Source of the DNA: Limnohabitans curvus
GTDB taxonomy: Bacteria; Pseudomonadota; Gammaproteobacteria; Burkholderiales; Burkholderiaceae_C
Length of the DNA stretch: 64,000 nucleotides
Reading direction: 5' to 3'
NCBI RefSeq assembly: GCF_003063475.1
Contig: NZ_NESP01000001.1
Coordinates: forward strand, 2,790,001-2,854,000
Positions 7,354 to 16,741 of this stretch are shown here, piece after piece. Position 1 is the first letter of the stretch. Every line of letters starts with the position of its first letter. A program made the position numbers and the translations under genes. The notes under the pieces were generated by a model, which saw only the letters and a program-made list of their open reading frames with translations, did no database searches and had not been told where the DNA came from.

Positions 7354-9669
7354 ATGAATGCCTACGCCGACGTCTCCCTTTTCCCCCGCAACGCCAAGCC
7401 GCTGACCAGTTACCGCAAATACTGGGCGGCCCGTTTTGGCACGGCCCCGTTTTTGCCGATGTCGCGCGAGGAAATGACACAGCTCGGCTGGGACAGCTGC
7501 GACATCATCATCGTCACGGGCGACGCTTATGTAGACCACCCGAGCTTTGGCATGTCAGTCATTGGCCGCATGTTGGAGAACCAAGGTTTTCGCGTGGGCA
7601 TCATCGCCCAGCCCGACTGGCAAAGTGCCGACCCGTTCAAAGCCTTGGGCAAACCGAACCTGTTTTTTGGCGTGACCGCCGGCAACATGGATTCGATGAT
7701 CAACCGCTACACCGCTGACCGCAAAATTCGCACCGACGACGCCTACACCCCAGGCGATGTGGGTGGCAAGCGCCCCGACCGCGCCGCACTGGTGTACAGC
7801 CAACGCTGCAAAGAAGCCTACAACGATGTGCCCATCGTGTTGGGTGGTATTGAAGGCTCGTTGCGCCGCATTGCGCATTACGATTACTGGTCCGACAAAG
7901 TGCGCCGCTCCATCGTGGTGGACAGCAAATGCGATTTGCTGCTGTACGGCAACGCCGAGCGCGCGATTGTGGAAATCGCCCACCGCTTGGCTGCCAAAGA
8001 GCCGGTGCAAGACATCACCGATGTGCGCGGTACCGCCTTTGTGCGTCGCGAAACGCCAGAAGGCTGGTTTGAAATTGACTCGTCCAGCATTGATGTGCCG
8101 GGCAGGGTGGAGGCCCACGTCAATCCGTATTTGATGGTGAGCGAGCAAGCCAAAGCGCAGGGTGAAACCTGTGCGCGTGAAGACGAGGCCAATGCGGTGG
8201 CGGATGCCGCCAATGCGCAGGTCGGTGCAAAAGTCATTAACTTTGTACCGAACCCAGCGTTCCAAGGCAAAGGCAAACTCAAAGTGCCTCCACGCGAGCG
8301 CAGCGTGATCCGCCTGCCCGCGTACGAACAAGTCAAGTCAGACCCCATCCTTTATGCCCACGCCAACCGCGTGCTGCACTTAGAAACCAACCCCGGCAAC
8401 GCCCGTGCTTTGGTGCAAGCCCACGGCGAAGGCCATACCGCGCGTGATGTGTGGGTCAACCCACCGCCCATCCCGCTGACGACAGCAGAGATGGACCACG
8501 TGTTTGACTTGCCGTACGCGCGCAGCCCGCACCCCGCCTATGCCGACGAAAACGGTAGCCATGATGCAACCACCAAAATCCCCGCGTGGGAGATGATTCG
8601 CTTCAGCGTCAACATCATGCGCGGCTGCTTTGGGGGTTGCACGTTTTGCTCGATCACCGAGCACGAAGGCCGCATCATCCAAAGCCGCAGTGAAGAGTCG
8701 GTCATTCGCGAGATTGAAGACATCCGCGACAAAGTGTCTGGCTTCACCGGCGTCATCTCCGACCTCGGTGGCCCCACCGCCAATATGTACCGCTTGGGTT
8801 GCAAAAGCCCAGAGATTGAAGCAGCCTGCCGTAAGCCCAGCTGCGTGTACCCCGGCATTTGCCAAAACTTGGGTACCAACCACACACCGCTCATCAACAT
8901 TTACCGCCGTGGGCGTGCACTCAAGGGCATCAAGAAAATCTTGATTGGCTCAGGCCTGCGTTACGACTTGGCCGTCAAGTCGCCCGAGTATGTGAAAGAG
9001 TTGGTGCAGCACCATGTGGGCGGCTACCTCAAGATTGCGCCTGAGCACACCGAAGGTGGCCCTTTGTCGAAGATGATGAAGCCCGGCATCGGCTCGTACG
9101 ACCGCTTCAAAACCATGTTCGACAAGTTCAGTGAAGAAGTGGGCAAGAAGCAGTTCCTCGTGCCGTACTTCATCGCCGCCCACCCCGGCACCAGTGACGA
9201 AGACATGATGAACTTGGCCCTGTGGCTCAAGCGCAATGGCTTTCGCGCCGACCAAGTGCAAACCTTCTACCCCAGCCCCATGGCCACGGCCACGGCCATG
9301 TACCACTCAGGCCGCAATCCTTTGGGCCGAGTGACCCGTACCAGCGAGAGCGTGGACATCGTGCGCGGCGAACGCCGCCGCCGCTTGCACAAAGCCTTTT
9401 TGCGTTACCACGATGCGAACAACTGGCCTTTGTTGCGTGAAGCCTTGAAAGCCATGGGCCGCGCCGACCTGATTGGCAATGGCAAGCAGCATTTGATTCC
9501 TACGTTTCAGCCCTTGACCGATGGCGGCTACACCAGTGCGCGTCGCAAGAACAGCACGGCGACCCCCACCAAGGGTCGTGTGCTCACACAGCACACAGGT
9601 TTGCCACCACGCGTCAATGGCGCAGGCAAACCCAGCGCCAATGTTGCCAAGCGCAAACCCAACCGTTGA
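7354..9669 (+). CDS. YgiQ-family radical SAM protein
   Basis: The 771-residue protein carries the radical SAM cluster motif CFGGCTFC (Cys425, Cys429, Cys432) in the setting [19 protein letters not shown] long N-terminal domain ([20 protein letters not shown]) is characteristic of YgiQ/UPF0313 proteins, and the C-terminus is basic ([16 protein letters not shown]). The family is widespread, and its reaction has not been established to my knowledge. Length matches family members (about 700-770 residues). It is a single-gene unit: marR ends 52 bp upstream, and a hairpin at 9678-9700 separates it from convergent smpB. Confidence 0.92.
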   Translation: MNAYADVSLFPRNAKPLTSYRKYWAARFGTAPFLPMSREEMTQLGWDSCDIIIVTGDAYVDHPSFGMSVIGRMLENQGFRVGIIAQPDWQSADPFKALGKPNLFFGVTAGNMDSMINRYTADRKIRTDDAYTPGDVGGKRPDRAALVYSQRCKEAYNDVPIVLGGIEGSLRRIAHYDYWSDKVRRSIVVDSKCDLLLYGNAERAIVEIAHRLAAKEPVQDITDVRGTAFVRRETPEGWFEIDSSSIDVPGRVEAHVNPYLMVSEQAKAQGETCAREDEANAVADAANAQVGAKVINFVPNPAFQGKGKLKVPPRERSVIRLPAYEQVKSDPILYAHANRVLHLETNPGNARALVQAHGEGHTARDVWVNPPPIPLTTAEMDHVFDLPYARSPHPAYADENGSHDATTKIPAWEMIRFSVNIMRGCFGGCTFCSITEHEGRIIQSRSEESVIREIEDIRDKVSGFTGVISDLGGPTANMYRLGCKSPEIEAACRKPSCVYPGICQNLGTNHTPLINIYRRGRALKGIKKILIGSGLRYDLAVKSPEYVKELVQHHVGGYLKIAPEHTEGGPLSKMMKPGIGSYDRFKTMFDKFSEEVGKKQFLVPYFIAAHPGTSDEDMMNLALWLKRNGFRADQVQTFYPSPMATATAMYHSGRNPLGRVTRTSESVDIVRGERRRRLHKAFLRYHDANNWPLLREALKAMGRADLIGNGKQHLIPTFQPLTDGGYTSARRKNSTATPTKGRVLTQHTGLPPRVNGAGKPSANVAKRKPNR

Positions 9670-9677
9670 TGAGAGAC

Positions 9678-9700
9678 GTCTGAGCGAGAACCGCTCAGAC
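9678..9700. terminator. Hairpin between convergent YgiQ and smpB genes
   Basis: A perfect 9-bp stem GTCTGAGCG/CGCTCAGAC with the loop AGAAC lies 8 bp after the radical SAM stop codon. It has no long T-run on either side, so it may work with Rho or only protect 3' ends. It could serve both converging transcripts. Confidence 0.6.
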
Positions 9701-9710
9701 ACAGACGTAT

Positions 9711-10187
9711 TTAACGCGTGCGCGACTTCATCGCGCGCTCCACCTCGCGCTTGCCTTCGCGGTCTTTGATGGTGTCGCGCTTGTCGTGCTCGGCTTTGCC
9801 TTTGGCCAGCGCGATTTCACATTTGATCTTGCCGTTCTTCCAGTGCAGGTTGATGGGCACGAGTGTGTGGCCTTTTTGTTCGACCTTGCTAATCAGACGT
9901 TTGATTTCGTCTTTTTTCAGCAGCAGCTTTTTCGTGCGCACATTGTCTGGGTTGACGTGGCTGGACGCTGTGTGCAGCGGGTTGATTTGGCAGCCGATCA
10001 AAAACAGCTCGCCATTGCGCACCACCACATAGCCGTCGGTGAGCTGCACTTTGCCTTCTCGGGCAGATTTGACCTCCCAGCCTTCCAGCACCATGCCTGC
10101 CTCGAACTTTTCTTCGAAGAAGTAGTTGTACGCCGCCTTTTTGTTGTCAGCGATGCGCGATTGAGTTGCAGGTTTTTTGGTAGCCAT
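9711..10187 (-). CDS. smpB: SsrA-binding protein SmpB
   Basis: The 158-residue basic protein matches SmpB throughout: [58 protein letters not shown] and the C-terminal tail [21 protein letters not shown], here [14 protein letters not shown]. SmpB binds tmRNA and brings it to stalled ribosomes; the C-terminal tail reads the empty mRNA channel. The gene is divergent from ratA 35 bp away, the standard proteobacterial arrangement. No tmRNA gene (ssrA) was seen in the window. Confidence 0.97.
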   Translation of the reverse strand: MATKKPATQSRIADNKKAAYNYFFEEKFEAGMVLEGWEVKSAREGKVQLTDGYVVVRNGELFLIGCQINPLHTASSHVNPDNVRTKKLLLKKDEIKRLISKVEQKGHTLVPINLHWKNGKIKCEIALAKGKAEHDKRDTIKDREGKREVERAMKSRTR

Positions 10188-10222
10188 TGAGGTAATGTGG
10201 GGACGGTAGAGCTTCTTACAAT

Positions 10223-10687
10223 GTGGACCATTCTATGAAAACCGTACACAAGTCCGTTCTTATCTGGTTCAGCGCTGAAGAAATGTTTGCGCTGGTCACC
10301 GATGTGGCCCGTTATCCCGAGTTTTTGCCTTGGTGCGACCGCGCTGCAGTGCTTGAAAATCACGCCGATGGCGCAACGGCCCAAGTGGGCATGAGCTTTG
10401 GTGGCTTTCACAAAAGCTTCACCACGCGCAACGTGCACATCGAAGGCCGTCAAGTCAAGCTAGAGCTGGTCGATGGCCCGTTCAAGCATTTGGACGGCAC
10501 CTGGGATTTCCACCCGCTGCTCGACCCCAACACGCAAGAGCCGCAACGCGCTTGCCGCATTGAGCTGACCTTGAACTACGCTTTCGAGAGCATGTTTGGC
10601 GCCTTGGTGGGCCCCGTGTTCGACAAAATCGCGGCCACCTTGGTGGATGCCTTTGTGAAACGCGCAGAGCAGGTGTACGTCGCGTGA
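10223..10687 (+). CDS. ratA: RatA/COQ10-type START-domain protein
   Basis: The 154-residue protein is a SRPBCC/COQ10-family member: [30 protein letters not shown] at the start (quoted in parts, residues about 4-33) and [10 protein letters not shown] in the middle. Homologs in Escherichia coli are called RatA, reported to inhibit 70S association. The yeast homolog Coq10 binds ubiquinone, and a lipid- or quinone-related role is also possible here. It is divergent from smpB and overlaps rnfH by 4 bp (GTGA), the conserved smpB-ratA-rnfH neighbourhood. Toxin status in this organism is not shown by sequence. Confidence 0.9.
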   Translation: MDHSMKTVHKSVLIWFSAEEMFALVTDVARYPEFLPWCDRAAVLENHADGATAQVGMSFGGFHKSFTTRNVHIEGRQVKLELVDGPFKHLDGTWDFHPLLDPNTQEPQRACRIELTLNYAFESMFGALVGPVFDKIAATLVDAFVKRAEQVYVA

Positions 10688-11043
10688 GTACCCTCAACAC
10701 GCCCATTCACATCACCGTGATGTATTCGCCCGCACCCCGTGTGGTGCATGAGCGTCTGCTGTCACTCAGCGCTGGCGTGACGGTGATGCAAGCCTTGCAA
10801 CAAAGCGGCTTGCTGGCTGAATGCCCAGAGATTGATTTAAGCCAACCCGATGTTTTCACCGTGTGCATTTGGGGCAAGAAGACCACGCCTACCCATGTGC
10901 TGCGCGATTTAGACCGCATAGAAATTTTCCGTCCACTGACCGTTGACCCCAAAGTTGCGAGACGTGAGCGTTTCCAAAAACAAGGCACCAGCCGCGCAGG
11001 CTTGTTCTCTAAGCGCCGCGCGGGCGCAAAGCCCGGCTACTAA
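10684..11043 (+). CDS. rnfH: RnfH-family (RatB) ubiquitin-like protein
   Basis: The 119-residue protein starts with GTG overlapping the ratA stop. It has the beta-grasp RnfH pattern (VMYSPAPRVVHERLLSLSAG, LDRIEIFRPLTVDPKVARR) with the typical DRIEIYRPL-like end of the fold. The function of RnfH is unknown; it is found next to ratA in most proteobacteria. A basic C-terminal tail of about 25 residues extends beyond the usual fold (GLFSKRRAGAKPGY). Translational coupling to ratA indicates a joint role. Confidence 0.9.
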   Translation: MSTLNTPIHITVMYSPAPRVVHERLLSLSAGVTVMQALQQSGLLAECPEIDLSQPDVFTVCIWGKKTTPTHVLRDLDRIEIFRPLTVDPKVARRERFQKQGTSRAGLFSKRRAGAKPGY

Positions 11044-11067
11044 GTAGCCAAACTCAGGCAAACAACC

Positions 11068-12087
11068 ATGACACATTCTCTCTGGCCCACCTGCGGCTAT
11101 TCGCTGCTCACGCCCAATGAGGCCGGCCACTTGGTGGTCACGGACGACTTTTTACGCTTTCTTTTAGAACGCCCTGAACTGACCCCCATTGCCAGCTCAT
11201 GCGCCGCCGAAGTGGCGTTGCACCACAGCTTGGTAGAGCAACCACGCCGAGAAGTCACCGCGCAAGAACTGGCTGAGCTGCAAGACAAAGACGCCGCCGA
11301 CAACTACGCCGTGTGGCTGCGCTTTCGCCAGCGCATCACCACGCTGCCCACCTTAGAAGCCAGCTACATCGCCTTGTTCAAAGGCGAGGGCGTGGACGTA
11401 CCACCGCTGCTGGTGCAACACATCACCCACATCTTGTTGTGCCATGTTTTGGGCGAAGCGCCCACAGCCATGCAAGCACGCGCGGCCGAGATGCTGATGC
11501 ACACCCAAAAAATCACCGTGCTGGAAGACGGTGCAGTGATGGCAGCAGATGATGAAACGGTTGAGCGCCACGCCACACAAAGCGGCTTTGGCTCGATTGG
11601 TGAGCTGCTCAAACAAGGCGGCATCAAACTGCGCAGCGTGGACTTGGATGTGCTCAACGAGGACAACCAAGACGCGTATTGGCCCCGTAGCGAAAGCTTT
11701 GACTGGGTGGTGAGCCTCAACCGTGGTCAGCCCGCTTTGAATGCGCTGTGTGAGGTGATGGCCAACTGGGTGCAACACTTCTTAGGTGTACAAGTGCGCA
11801 TCCAAACCGAGCGCGAAATCAACGACGACCACTGGGTGTGGCATGTGGGCCTAGATGCCCAAGCCAGCGGTGTGTTGAACGACCTCTACCAAGGCAAAGA
11901 GGTGGATGCTGAACGCATGGAGCGTTTGCTGTGTTTGTTCAAGTTGGAGTTTGTTGAGCCCAACGACATGCTGGCTGAGGTGCGTGGCAAGCCAGTCTAT
12001 TTGGCGATGGCGGTAGATGCCAACCAGCAGCTCAAGCTCAAGCCGCAAAATTTACTGCTGAATTTGCCTTTGGCTAAGCGTTCATGA
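11068..12087 (+). CDS. Uncharacterised cytoplasmic protein, probable DUF6352 family
   Basis: The 339-residue acidic protein has no signal peptide, membrane segment or known catalytic motif. The opening (LWPTCGYSLLTPNEAGHLVVTDDFLRFLLERPEL, in parts) and the conserved HVGLDAQASGVLNDLYQG segment near residue 268 match my memory of a Burkholderiales-specific family annotated DUF6352. It follows rnfH by 24 bp and may be co-transcribed with ratA-rnfH. Its stop is 1 bp from the stop of the converging PII-like gene, leaving no room for a separate terminator. I cannot assign a function. Confidence 0.7.
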   Translation: MTHSLWPTCGYSLLTPNEAGHLVVTDDFLRFLLERPELTPIASSCAAEVALHHSLVEQPRREVTAQELAELQDKDAADNYAVWLRFRQRITTLPTLEASYIALFKGEGVDVPPLLVQHITHILLCHVLGEAPTAMQARAAEMLMHTQKITVLEDGAVMAADDETVERHATQSGFGSIGELLKQGGIKLRSVDLDVLNEDNQDAYWPRSESFDWVVSLNRGQPALNALCEVMANWVQHFLGVQVRIQTEREINDDHWVWHVGLDAQASGVLNDLYQGKEVDAERMERLLCLFKLEFVEPNDMLAEVRGKPVYLAMAVDANQQLKLKPQNLLLNLPLAKRS

Positions 12088-12088
12088 A

Positions 12089-12430
12089 TTAAGGCCTCTC
12101 GATAGGCCCAGCTACCGACTTGTACAAAAACACCGCACGCGTGATGTCGGTGACCCACACCAGACCATCGCCAATTTGCCCGATCTGTGCGGTGTGAACA
12201 ATCAAGTCCACGATGCTGTCGCACATCTCGTCGGGCGACACAATTTCAATACGCACCTTCGGCGTGTAGTCGGTCAGCTCTTCTTTCAAGTTGGTTGGCG
12301 TGTGCAAGCTAGGGGCCGAGCAGCCTTCGGCCTTGCTCACCGTCATGCCCGGAAAGCCGGGCAGGCTACGCAACTTTTCACGCAAAGTGGGTAGCTTAGA
12401 GGGGCGAATGATGGCTTTGATTTCTTTCAT
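12089..12430 (-). CDS. PII-like signalling protein of the metal-efflux operon
   Basis: From the ATG at 12430 the protein has 113 residues with a ferredoxin-like PII fold: MKEIKAIIRPSKLPTLREKL at the start and IGDGLVWVTDITRAVF near the end. A GDGxIxVxxV-type sequence of this kind forms the nucleotide-binding loop in PII proteins. The T-loop region differs from GlnB/GlnK and lacks the uridylylated Tyr context. A distinct PII group is known beside heavy-metal RND pumps and appears unrelated to nitrogen control; this gene fits it. AAGGA precedes the ATG. A TTG at 12448 overlapping the czcA stop is the alternative start. It may sense nucleotides or metal and gate the pump; that is inference. Confidence 0.85.
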   Translation of the reverse strand: MKEIKAIIRPSKLPTLREKLRSLPGFPGMTVSKAEGCSAPSLHTPTNLKEELTDYTPKVRIEIVSPDEMCDSIVDLIVHTAQIGQIGDGLVWVTDITRAVFLYKSVAGPIERP

Positions 12431-12444
12431 GTGTTTTCCTTCAC

Positions 12445-15400
12445 TCAAGCTTCGGGTTCTGCTTCATCGAACCAGTGATAAATCGTGGGCACCACCACCA
12501 AGGTCAGCAAGGTACAGGTGATCAGTCCACCAATCACCACAATCGCCAAGGGGCGCTGCACCTCTGAGCCGGGACCATCTGAAATCAAAAATGGAATCAA
12601 GCCCAGCATGGCGACCGTGGCGGTCATCATCACGGGGCGGAAGCGCTGGCGTGCGCCTTCGAGCACCGCGTCCTTGACCGACATGCCGCCTTCACGCAAG
12701 CTGCGGATGTAGGACACCAGCACCACACCGTTGAGCACCGCAATGCCCCACAGCGCAATGAAGCCCACAGAGGCCGGCACTGACAAATATTCGCCGGAGA
12801 TGAACAAACCAATCACCCCACCCACCGACGCAAACGGCAGCACTGTGATGATCAGCGTGGCGAACTTGACCGAATTGAACAGCAAGAACAGCAAAAAGAA
12901 AATGGCCGCCACCGTGATGGGTACGATCACTTTCAAGTGGCCCAGCGCGCGCTCCATGTTTTGGAACTGGCCGCCCCATTCCAAGTAATAGCCTTCCGGC
13001 AATTTGACCTTGTCACCCACCTTGGCTTGCAGCTCTGTCACAAAGCTACCCAAGTCACGGTCTTTCACGTTGATGCCCACCACAATGCGGCGCTTGGCCA
13101 TTTCACGCGAAATTTGGGCTGGACCATCCAGCACCTGAATCTTGGCCATGTCAGCCAAGCGGGCTTGGGCGCCATTCGCCGAGTTGAGGATGATGTTGGA
13201 GATGGCTTCAATGTTGTCGCGAAACCGTTCTGGCAAACGCACCACGGCAGAGAAGCGGCGCTCGCCTTCAAACACCTCTGACGCCACTTTGCCGCCAATC
13301 GCGGTTTCAATCATGTCGTTCACATCAGACACATTCAGGCCCATGCGTGCAATGGCTTGGCGGTCAATGTCAATTTGCAAATACTGCTGACCCGAGATGC
13401 GCTCCACGCGCAAGTCTTGTGCACCTTGAATGGTTTGCGCCACTTTGGCAATTTGGTTGGCTATGCGTTTGAGGTCATCCAAATCGTCGCCAAACACTTT
13501 CACCGCGATGTCTGACCGCACGCCGGTGACCATCTCGTCCACGCGGTCAGAGATAGGCTGCGCCATCACAATTTGTACGCCGGGCAAGACCTTGAGCTTG
13601 TCGTTCATGGCGTTGGTGATGTCGGTTTGGTCCCAGCCTGAAGGCCATTCGCTGCGGGGCTTCAAGCTGACGATGGGCGTGGATTCATTCACGCTTTGTG
13701 GATCCGCAGGCGATTCACCACGGCCCAAACCTGAGATGGCAGATTTGACGCCGGGCACCGTCATGACCAACTTCATGGCCTGCATTTCCATCTTGATGGA
13801 TTCATTCAATGAAATATTGGGCACGCGGTTGATGCCGGGCACCACCGAGCCTTCTTTCATTTCAGGAATGAACGCCGTTCCCAAAAAGGGCAGTATCAAC
13901 ACCGCCAATACAAACGTGGCCAGCGACACCTGCACCGTGCGTTTTTGGTTGGACATGGCCAAGTCCAACAACTTCAAATAGCGTGACTTGAGCGCTTTGA
14001 TGAGCGGTGTGTCGTGGTCGCCATCGCCCACTGGCGGCTTGAGCAAATACGAGGACAGCACAGGCGACAAAGTCATGGACAACACCAGTGACACAGCCAG
14101 CGCAATGGCAATCGTGTAGGCGAGGGGGGCAAACATCTTGCCTTCCATGCCTTGCAAAGTCATCAAGGGTAAGAACACCAAAATGATGATGCCCACGCCA
14201 AAAATAACGGGTGTGGCGACTTCCAACACGGCATTCAAAATACCGCGCACTTTGCTTTCACCCAACTCGGCCGCACGCCCCAAACGGGCGTAGGCGTTCT
14301 CCACCACCACCACCGAACCATCCACCATCAAACCAATCGCAATGGCCAAGCCTCCCAGCGACATGAGGTTGGCTGAGATGCCCAGCTTGTTCATGGCCAT
14401 GAAAGTGAGCAAGGGCGTCAGCACCAAGGTGGCCACGACGATGAGCGAGGAACGCACATCACCCAAAAACAAGAACAACACAATCACCACCAACACCACG
14501 CCTTCAATCAGCACTTTGGTGACGGTCCACAGCGCGGCATCCACCAGCTCTGAGCGGTCGTAGTAGGGCACCACCTTCAAGTCATTGGGCAACATGCCGC
14601 GGTCGTTGATTTCTTTCACACGGGTTTTGATGCGACTCACCACTTCTTTGGCATTGCCACCGGTCATCATCATCACAATGCCGCCCACCGCTTCGGTGGT
14701 GCCGTTTTTGATGAGTGCGCCTTGGCGCACATCGTGACCGAGTTTGATTTCGGCCACATCACGCATGTAAACCGGCGTGCCGTTGATTTCTTTCAACACG
14801 ATTTGGCCGAGGTCGTTCACGCCTTGAATCAAGCCCACGCCACGAATCAAATATTGTTCTGCCGCTTGGGGCAGCACGCCACCACCAGAGTTGGCGTTGT
14901 TGCGCGACACGGCGTCGTACACCTCTGACAAACTGATTTTGTAATGGCGCAAACGCTCGGGGTTCACCAGCACGTGGTACTGCTTGACGTAGCCACCTTG
15001 CGAGTTGATTTCGGCCACGCCAGGAATCGATCGCAGCAAGGGGCGCAGCACCCAGTCTTGCACCACCCGGCGTTGGGTGAGCTCTTCTTCGCTCAGTTCA
15101 CGGTTGCCATCGTTGGTATGTTCTAACGTGTATTGATACACCTCACCCAAGCCAGAAGACACGGGCCCCAACACAGGGGTGATGCCTGCGGGCAAGCGCT
15201 GGCCCACCTCCATCAAACGCTCCATCACCAACTGACGCGCAAAGTAAACGCTGGTGCTGTCGGTGAACACCAAGGTGATGAGCGACAAGCCGGGCTTGTT
15301 GAGCGAGCGCAGCTCGGTCAAACCGGGCAAGCCCGTCATGGCGACTTCGATGGGGACGGTGGCGAACCGCTCAACCTCTTCCGGCGAGCGCCCAGGCGCT

Positions 15401-15555
15401 TCGGTGGCGATCTGCACTTGGACGTTGGTCACGTCAGGAAAAGCGTCGACCGAGAGTTTGGTGGCCGCATGCAAGCCAAAGAACAAAAAGACAACGGCAA
15501 TGACGCAGACCACCAAGCGCTGCTTGAGTGCAGCGCGAACGAGAGATTCCAACAT
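12445..15555 (-). CDS. Heavy-metal efflux RND transporter (CzcA-type)
   Basis: The 1036-residue protein has the length and twelve-helix layout of HME-RND pumps, with two large periplasmic loops after helices 1 and 7. The helix-4 signature reads AIAIGLMVDGSVVVVEN: the DG and EN parts are kept, but the first Asp of the Zn/Co/Cd-type motif (DFG...) is replaced. Metal specificity therefore cannot be assumed to match CzcA. It exports metal cations from periplasm or cytoplasm using proton flow, with the adaptor and outer-membrane factor encoded upstream in the same operon. The start lies 5 bp downstream of the adaptor gene. Confidence 0.93.
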   Translation of the reverse strand: MLESLVRAALKQRLVVCVIAVVFLFFGLHAATKLSVDAFPDVTNVQVQIATEAPGRSPEEVERFATVPIEVAMTGLPGLTELRSLNKPGLSLITLVFTDSTSVYFARQLVMERLMEVGQRLPAGITPVLGPVSSGLGEVYQYTLEHTNDGNRELSEEELTQRRVVQDWVLRPLLRSIPGVAEINSQGGYVKQYHVLVNPERLRHYKISLSEVYDAVSRNNANSGGGVLPQAAEQYLIRGVGLIQGVNDLGQIVLKEINGTPVYMRDVAEIKLGHDVRQGALIKNGTTEAVGGIVMMMTGGNAKEVVSRIKTRVKEINDRGMLPNDLKVVPYYDRSELVDAALWTVTKVLIEGVVLVVIVLFLFLGDVRSSLIVVATLVLTPLLTFMAMNKLGISANLMSLGGLAIAIGLMVDGSVVVVENAYARLGRAAELGESKVRGILNAVLEVATPVIFGVGIIILVFLPLMTLQGMEGKMFAPLAYTIAIALAVSLVLSMTLSPVLSSYLLKPPVGDGDHDTPLIKALKSRYLKLLDLAMSNQKRTVQVSLATFVLAVLILPFLGTAFIPEMKEGSVVPGINRVPNISLNESIKMEMQAMKLVMTVPGVKSAISGLGRGESPADPQSVNESTPIVSLKPRSEWPSGWDQTDITNAMNDKLKVLPGVQIVMAQPISDRVDEMVTGVRSDIAVKVFGDDLDDLKRIANQIAKVAQTIQGAQDLRVERISGQQYLQIDIDRQAIARMGLNVSDVNDMIETAIGGKVASEVFEGERRFSAVVRLPERFRDNIEAISNIILNSANGAQARLADMAKIQVLDGPAQISREMAKRRIVVGINVKDRDLGSFVTELQAKVGDKVKLPEGYYLEWGGQFQNMERALGHLKVIVPITVAAIFFLLFLLFNSVKFATLIITVLPFASVGGVIGLFISGEYLSVPASVGFIALWGIAVLNGVVLVSYIRSLREGGMSVKDAVLEGARQRFRPVMMTATVAMLGLIPFLISDGPGSEVQRPLAIVVIGGLITCTLLTLVVVPTIYHWFDEAEPEA

Positions 15556-15560
15556 GGTGC

Positions 15561-16727
15561 TTAGCCCCCGTTTTCCATCTCAGCGAGATTGCGATGGTTG
15601 TTCAAATGGAACGCACCTTCTGAGACGATGCGCATGCCTGGCTTGAGGCCTTCCAACACCACGCGCTGGCCGTTTTGTTCGGCGGCGAGTTTGACGGGTA
15701 TGAGGCGGAAGTAGTTGTTGGACTCTTCCACAAACACATGGTCCACCTCGTCTTGTCGAACCACCGCTGTGATGGGCACCACCACGCGCGGCACAGGTGC
15801 GGACTCGATCAGCATGGAGGCCAGCATGGATGGCTTGAGGCGACCACTGGTGTTGTCTAACTCGGTGCGAACCAGTACGGTGCGGGTATCCGGATTGACG
15901 GTTTGGCCCACATAAATGAGTTTGCCCACCAGTTTTTCGTTGGCCAATGCGGGCACTTCAATGCTGACCGATTGACCCACTTTGACTTGGCTCACTTGCT
16001 GCTCGGGCACTTGGGCCACGGCCCACACACGGCTCAAGTCGGCAACAGCAAACAACACATCTGACGGCTGCACCACTTGGCCGGCTGCGATTTTTCGCTC
16101 AACCACCACGCCTTTGATGGTGGCCACCACGCTGGCCACAGAGTCGATGGTGCCGGTTGATGCCAGACGCTCGATGGCTTTGGCGCTCACGCCCAGCACG
16201 CGCAATTGATCTTGGGCTGCGCGCGTTTCTGCCGAGGCAATTTCGTATTCGTTTTCACGACGTTGTAGTTCGGCTGCGCTGATGACGTCTGCGTCAAACA
16301 GCGTTTTGGCGCGCTCCACATTGCGGCGATGCAGCTCTTTTTCTGAGCGTGCTTTGAGGTAAGCCAGCTGAGAACCAGAGAGTTCACTGCTGTTGATCAA
16401 GGCCAGTGTGTCGCCCTTGTTCACCACGTGGCCCAGCTGTGCATGAATTTGAGTCACACGGCCTGTGACACTGGCGCCAATGCGGGTGAGGGCTTGTTCA
16501 TCAAAGTCAATTTGGCCCGCCACGCGCAGCGTGTCAGACAACTCGTGGCTGACCACTTCAGCGACTTGAATTTGCGCTTTCAAGCTTTCAGGCGCAAACA
16601 CGCGCATGGCATCGCTCTCGGTACTGGTGGCTTCTTGCACCGTGGCTTTTTTACAAGCCGACAAAGCCAAGACGCTACACAACAGCACGCCTGTCAGCGT
16701 GCGCAATGTGAGATGGTTGAAATGCAT
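15561..16727 (-). CDS. RND efflux periplasmic adaptor (CzcB-type lipoprotein)
   Basis: The 388-residue membrane-fusion protein has a lipobox (LALSAC, Cys25), so it is probably anchored by a lipid to the outer face of the inner membrane. An alpha-helical hairpin (about residues 100-185) is flanked by two lipoyl half-motifs (GRVTQIHAQLGHVVNKGD and KGVVVERKIAAGQVV), followed by beta-barrel and membrane-proximal domains. It links the RND pump to the outer-membrane channel. No His-rich metal-binding N-terminus, as in true CzcB, is present, so the metal is uncertain. It is the middle gene of a czcC-B-A-PII operon read leftward. Confidence 0.92.
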   Translation of the reverse strand: MHFNHLTLRTLTGVLLCSVLALSACKKATVQEATSTESDAMRVFAPESLKAQIQVAEVVSHELSDTLRVAGQIDFDEQALTRIGASVTGRVTQIHAQLGHVVNKGDTLALINSSELSGSQLAYLKARSEKELHRRNVERAKTLFDADVISAAELQRRENEYEIASAETRAAQDQLRVLGVSAKAIERLASTGTIDSVASVVATIKGVVVERKIAAGQVVQPSDVLFAVADLSRVWAVAQVPEQQVSQVKVGQSVSIEVPALANEKLVGKLIYVGQTVNPDTRTVLVRTELDNTSGRLKPSMLASMLIESAPVPRVVVPITAVVRQDEVDHVFVEESNNYFRLIPVKLAAEQNGQRVVLEGLKPGMRIVSEGAFHLNNHRNLAEMENGG

Positions 16728-16741
16728 GAAAACCTTTTTTG

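Noticed and set aside
12089..12120. GGCCT/AGGCC hairpin at the end of the PII-like gene as a terminator
   Set aside because: The stem is short, lies in the coding end and has no T-run.
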